From positions 1 to 8,479 of the forward strand of contig CALFMA010000532.1 in assembly GCA_937880065.1 (NCBI GenBank): a stretch of DNA of 8,479 nt. The letters run 5' to 3'. The notes below the pieces were generated by a model. That model made no database searches. It had not been told where the DNA came from and saw only the letters and a program-made list of their open reading frames with translations. This DNA is from an uncultured Ruminococcus sp. GTDB taxonomy: Bacteria; Bacillota_A; Clostridia; Oscillospirales; Ruminococcaceae. Positions 6,427 to 8,479 of this stretch are shown here, piece by piece (the first letter of the stretch is position 1; every line of letters begins with the position of its first letter). Made by a program: the position numbers and the translations under genes.

Positions 6427-7863
6427 TTACGAAAGAAGTTTCAACCCGTCGGCTACAACTTCCCTTTCATCAAAATGAATACGTTCCATATTCGCAAGCA
6501 CCTGATAATCCTCATGACCTTTGCCTGCCAATACTATTATATCACCTTTTTCCGCAATTTTCAAGCCATAATATATAGCGTCCCTGCGGTCAGCCACCAC
6601 ATCATATGGTATTTCTGAATTTTCAATGCCTTTGAGAATATCCTCAATAATAGCTTCGGGATTTTCATTTCGTGGATTATCCGAAGTAATAATAAGCCTG
6701 TCAGCGTATTTTGCCGCAGCTGCTGCCATTTTCGGACGCTTTGTTGCATCACGGTTTCCGCCGCAGCCGAAAAGACAAATCAGCCTGCCTTCTGTGTATT
6801 CCTTTACGCTTCTGAGAATATTTTCCACAGCGTCGGGAGTGTGGGCATAGTCGCAGATTACGGAAAAATCACGATTTGTAGGGATTATTTCACATCTGCC
6901 CTTTACGCCGTTGTATTCCTCAACTGCCTTTAAAATATTTTCCATTGGAATATTTTCAAGTTGGCACACAGCAATTGCCGCTGTGAGATTTGACACATTG
7001 AACATTCCCGGAATTCTCGAAGATACGTGATATTCCTCGCCGTTGCAATTGAGAGTGAATGTGTTTCCTGTGGATTTTACGGATATATCCCTGCCGCAGA
7101 AATCAGCATTTTCATTAATGGAAAATGTCAGCTTATTGCAGTTGACTTCATCGCAGAGCCGTCTGCCGTAGCTGTCGTCAATATTCAGCAATGCCGTATC
7201 ACACACATCGAAAAGCATTTTCTTAGCGGCAAAATAATCCTCCATATCCTTGTGATAATCAAGGTGGTCCTGTGTAAGATTTGTAAATACCGCTGTTTTG
7301 AAATGTGATGTGCCAATTCTGTACTGAACAAGGGCAAAGGAGCTTACTTCCATAACCACATATTTACAGCCTGCATCTGCCATTTTCGCAAGAAGTGCCA
7401 TAAACTCATAAGCCATGGGAGTTGTATTGTCCGTGTGAAGAACCTCGTCGCCTATCTCGTTGCAGATAGTGCCGATAAGTCCCGTTTTAAAGCCGTTTGC
7501 CATAAGAATATGCTTGATAATATTTGTGATGGTCGTCTTTCCGTTTGTACCTGTAACGCCTATCATTGTCATATGTCTTTCGGGATGTCCGAACCATGCC
7601 GCACAGATTTTGCCGTAGAGTTCACGGCTGTTTTTCGTGATAATCTGTCTGTCGCCCAATCCGAGGTCACGCTCGCAGACAACAGCTGCCGCACCCTTTT
7701 CAAGCATTTCAGCCGCAGCGGAGTGACCGTCAAAGCTGCCGCCTTTTACGCATACAAAAAGGCTGCCCTTTGTAACTTTTCGTGTATCATCGGTTATAGA
7801 TGTTATCTCCGTATCTCCAATAGAGGTTACGGCATTATTTTCAAGAAGTTCATATAGTTTCAT
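6427..7863 (-). CDS. murE: UDP-MurNAc-L-Ala-D-Glu:meso-diaminopimelate ligase MurE
   Basis: MurE is the cytoplasmic ATP-dependent ligase that adds the third residue of the peptidoglycan stem peptide. At 478 residues it has the usual three domains: N-terminal UDP-binding (to about 98), central ATPase with P-loop GVTGTNGKTT (102-111), and C-terminal ligase domain (from about 325). Seen: DNTTP (145-149), TQDHLDYH (197-204), FAAKKMLF with Lys214 in the place of the carbamylated lysine, FNVSNLTAA (288-296), DYAHTPDA (338-345), FGCGGNRDATKRP (365-377), and DNPRNENP (395-402). The DNPR motif is the known marker of diaminopimelate-specific MurE, so a DAP-type wall is predicted. The start follows GGAGG by four bases. 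The PBP gene ends 19 bases upstream. Odd: MEVSSFAL (171-178) has Phe176 where His is usual. Confidence 0.97.
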   Translation of the reverse strand: MKLYELLENNAVTSIGDTEITSITDDTRKVTKGSLFVCVKGGSFDGHSAAAEMLEKGAAAVVCERDLGLGDRQIITKNSRELYGKICAAWFGHPERHMTMIGVTGTNGKTTITNIIKHILMANGFKTGLIGTICNEIGDEVLHTDNTTPMAYEFMALLAKMADAGCKYVVMEVSSFALVQYRIGTSHFKTAVFTNLTQDHLDYHKDMEDYFAAKKMLFDVCDTALLNIDDSYGRRLCDEVNCNKLTFSINENADFCGRDISVKSTGNTFTLNCNGEEYHVSSRIPGMFNVSNLTAAIAVCQLENIPMENILKAVEEYNGVKGRCEIIPTNRDFSVICDYAHTPDAVENILRSVKEYTEGRLICLFGCGGNRDATKRPKMAAAAAKYADRLIITSDNPRNENPEAIIEDILKGIENSEIPYDVVADRRDAIYYGLKIAEKGDIIVLAGKGHEDYQVLANMERIHFDEREVVADGLKLLS

Positions 7864-7882
7864 ATTTCCTCCAAAAGCGGAA

Positions 7883-8479
7883 TTAATCTCCTCCGCTGAC
7901 TACGCCGAATTCAAGAATGATTGTAGTACCCTTGGCAACCTTTTCACCGGGTTGAATTGACTGTCCTGTTACAAATGCATCATCACGGTGAATTGACGCA
8001 CCTGTTGCCACATAGTTCAGATCCTTATACACAATTGAATCATTTGCAACCTGTGGTGAAAGTCCGATAAGGTCGGGTACGTCCGTATAATCAATGGTAT
8101 GGCTTGGATCGGTGTAAAGATATACCATACCGCCCTTTGCGATTGATGAACCTGTTACAGGAGATTGTGCAACTACAGTTGCACCGTCGCCGATAACAAC
8201 AGCCTCAGCACCAAGTCCCTCAAGAGTAGCTCTTGCCTCTGTAACGCTTCCTTCAAGGAGTGGAACTTTAATATCAAGTTCTGCAAGCTCCTCATCGGTA
8301 TATTCTGGGCTTATTCCAAGATAAGGCAGTACCTCTGTGAGAATATTTCTCGCAGTGGGAACTGCAACCTGACTTCCGTAGTAGCGGCCTCCGTTGTTAT
8401 CCTTATCGGGCTGGTCAGCAAGAACGAGAAGAATAACTTCGGGATCGTCAGCAGGAGCAAAACAGCAGTAAGATGCACC
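7883..8479 (-). CDS. Class B penicillin-binding protein, FtsI/SpoVD family, C-terminal part with two PASTA domains (5' end beyond window)
   Basis: Class B PBPs crosslink stem peptides at the septum as partners of FtsW. The reading frame stays open to the window edge, giving the last 198 residues; the catalytic serine and N-terminal membrane anchor are outside. Seen (numbered from the edge): the end of the transpeptidase domain, GASYCCFAPADDPEVILLVL (1-20) and RYYGSQVAVPTARNILTEVLPYLG (32-55), a pattern typical of Gram-positive division PBPs. A first PASTA domain follows (about 69-124, starting DIKVPLLEG) and a second (about 132-193, starting YTDVPDLIGL, with GQSIQPGEKVAKGTTIILEF). PASTA domains lie outside the cell and are linked to septal wall recognition. 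The gene is 19 bases before murE, the place of spoVD in Bacillus subtilis; with two PASTA domains it also resembles PBP2B. Which of the two roles it plays cannot be settled here. The ATG at 8128 is internal, not a start. Confidence 0.93.
   Translation of the reverse strand, partial: GASYCCFAPADDPEVILLVLADQPDKDNNGGRYYGSQVAVPTARNILTEVLPYLGISPEYTDEELAELDIKVPLLEGSVTEARATLEGLGAEAVVIGDGATVVAQSPVTGSSIAKGGMVYLYTDPSHTIDYTDVPDLIGLSPQVANDSIVYKDLNYVATGASIHRDDAFVTGQSIQPGEKVAKGTTIILEFGVVSGGD

Noticed and set aside
7435..7857. 140-codon open frame on the plus strand
   Set aside because: Antisense to the N-terminal and P-loop region of murE; no recognisable protein features.
7883..8128. An independent 81-residue PASTA protein starting at the ATG at 8128
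   Set aside because: The frame is open upstream to the window edge and encodes the end of a PBP transpeptidase domain and a first PASTA domain, so this ATG is internal.

Overview
The window holds a division and cell-wall (dcw) cluster, with every gene on the minus strand. In transcription order (right to left) it reads: 3' end of a class B penicillin-binding protein, murE, mraY, ftsW, murG, murA, ftsQ (divIB), and the first 176 codons of ftsZ. The gene set, strong AGGAGG-type ribosome binding sites, moderate GC, a MurE of the meso-diaminopimelate type (DNPR motif), a PASTA-tailed PBP next to murE, and murA between murG and ftsQ all suggest a Clostridia-class Firmicute. A Ruminococcus/Oscillospiraceae-like genome is my best guess; the genus is inference.

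Layout: seven genes from the PBP through ftsQ are separated by only 19, 36, 37, 2, 45 and 29 bases, which suggests one transcript. A 173-base AT-rich gap then separates ftsQ from ftsZ and carries a good sigma-A-type promoter with an extended -10. The gaps on both sides of murA each contain a small perfect inverted repeat at or next to the next ribosome binding site.

How the genes work together: MurA starts UDP-MurNAc synthesis in the cytoplasm. MurE adds the third peptide residue. MraY and MurG build lipid I and lipid II on the inner face of the membrane. FtsW polymerises glycan and the class B PBP crosslinks it at the septum. FtsQ/DivIB holds the divisome together, and FtsZ forms the ring that places it. 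murB, murC, murD, murF and ftsA are not in this window.

I found no undescribed system. The items worth a second look are local: a non-canonical nucleotide-contact segment in FtsZ (FEREQK where FEG(K/R)KR is usual), direct abutment of ftsQ and ftsZ without ftsA, absence of murD between mraY and ftsW, a hairpin covering the ftsQ ribosome binding site, motif departures in FtsW and MurE, a Thr/Ala tail on FtsQ and a cysteine-rich MurA.
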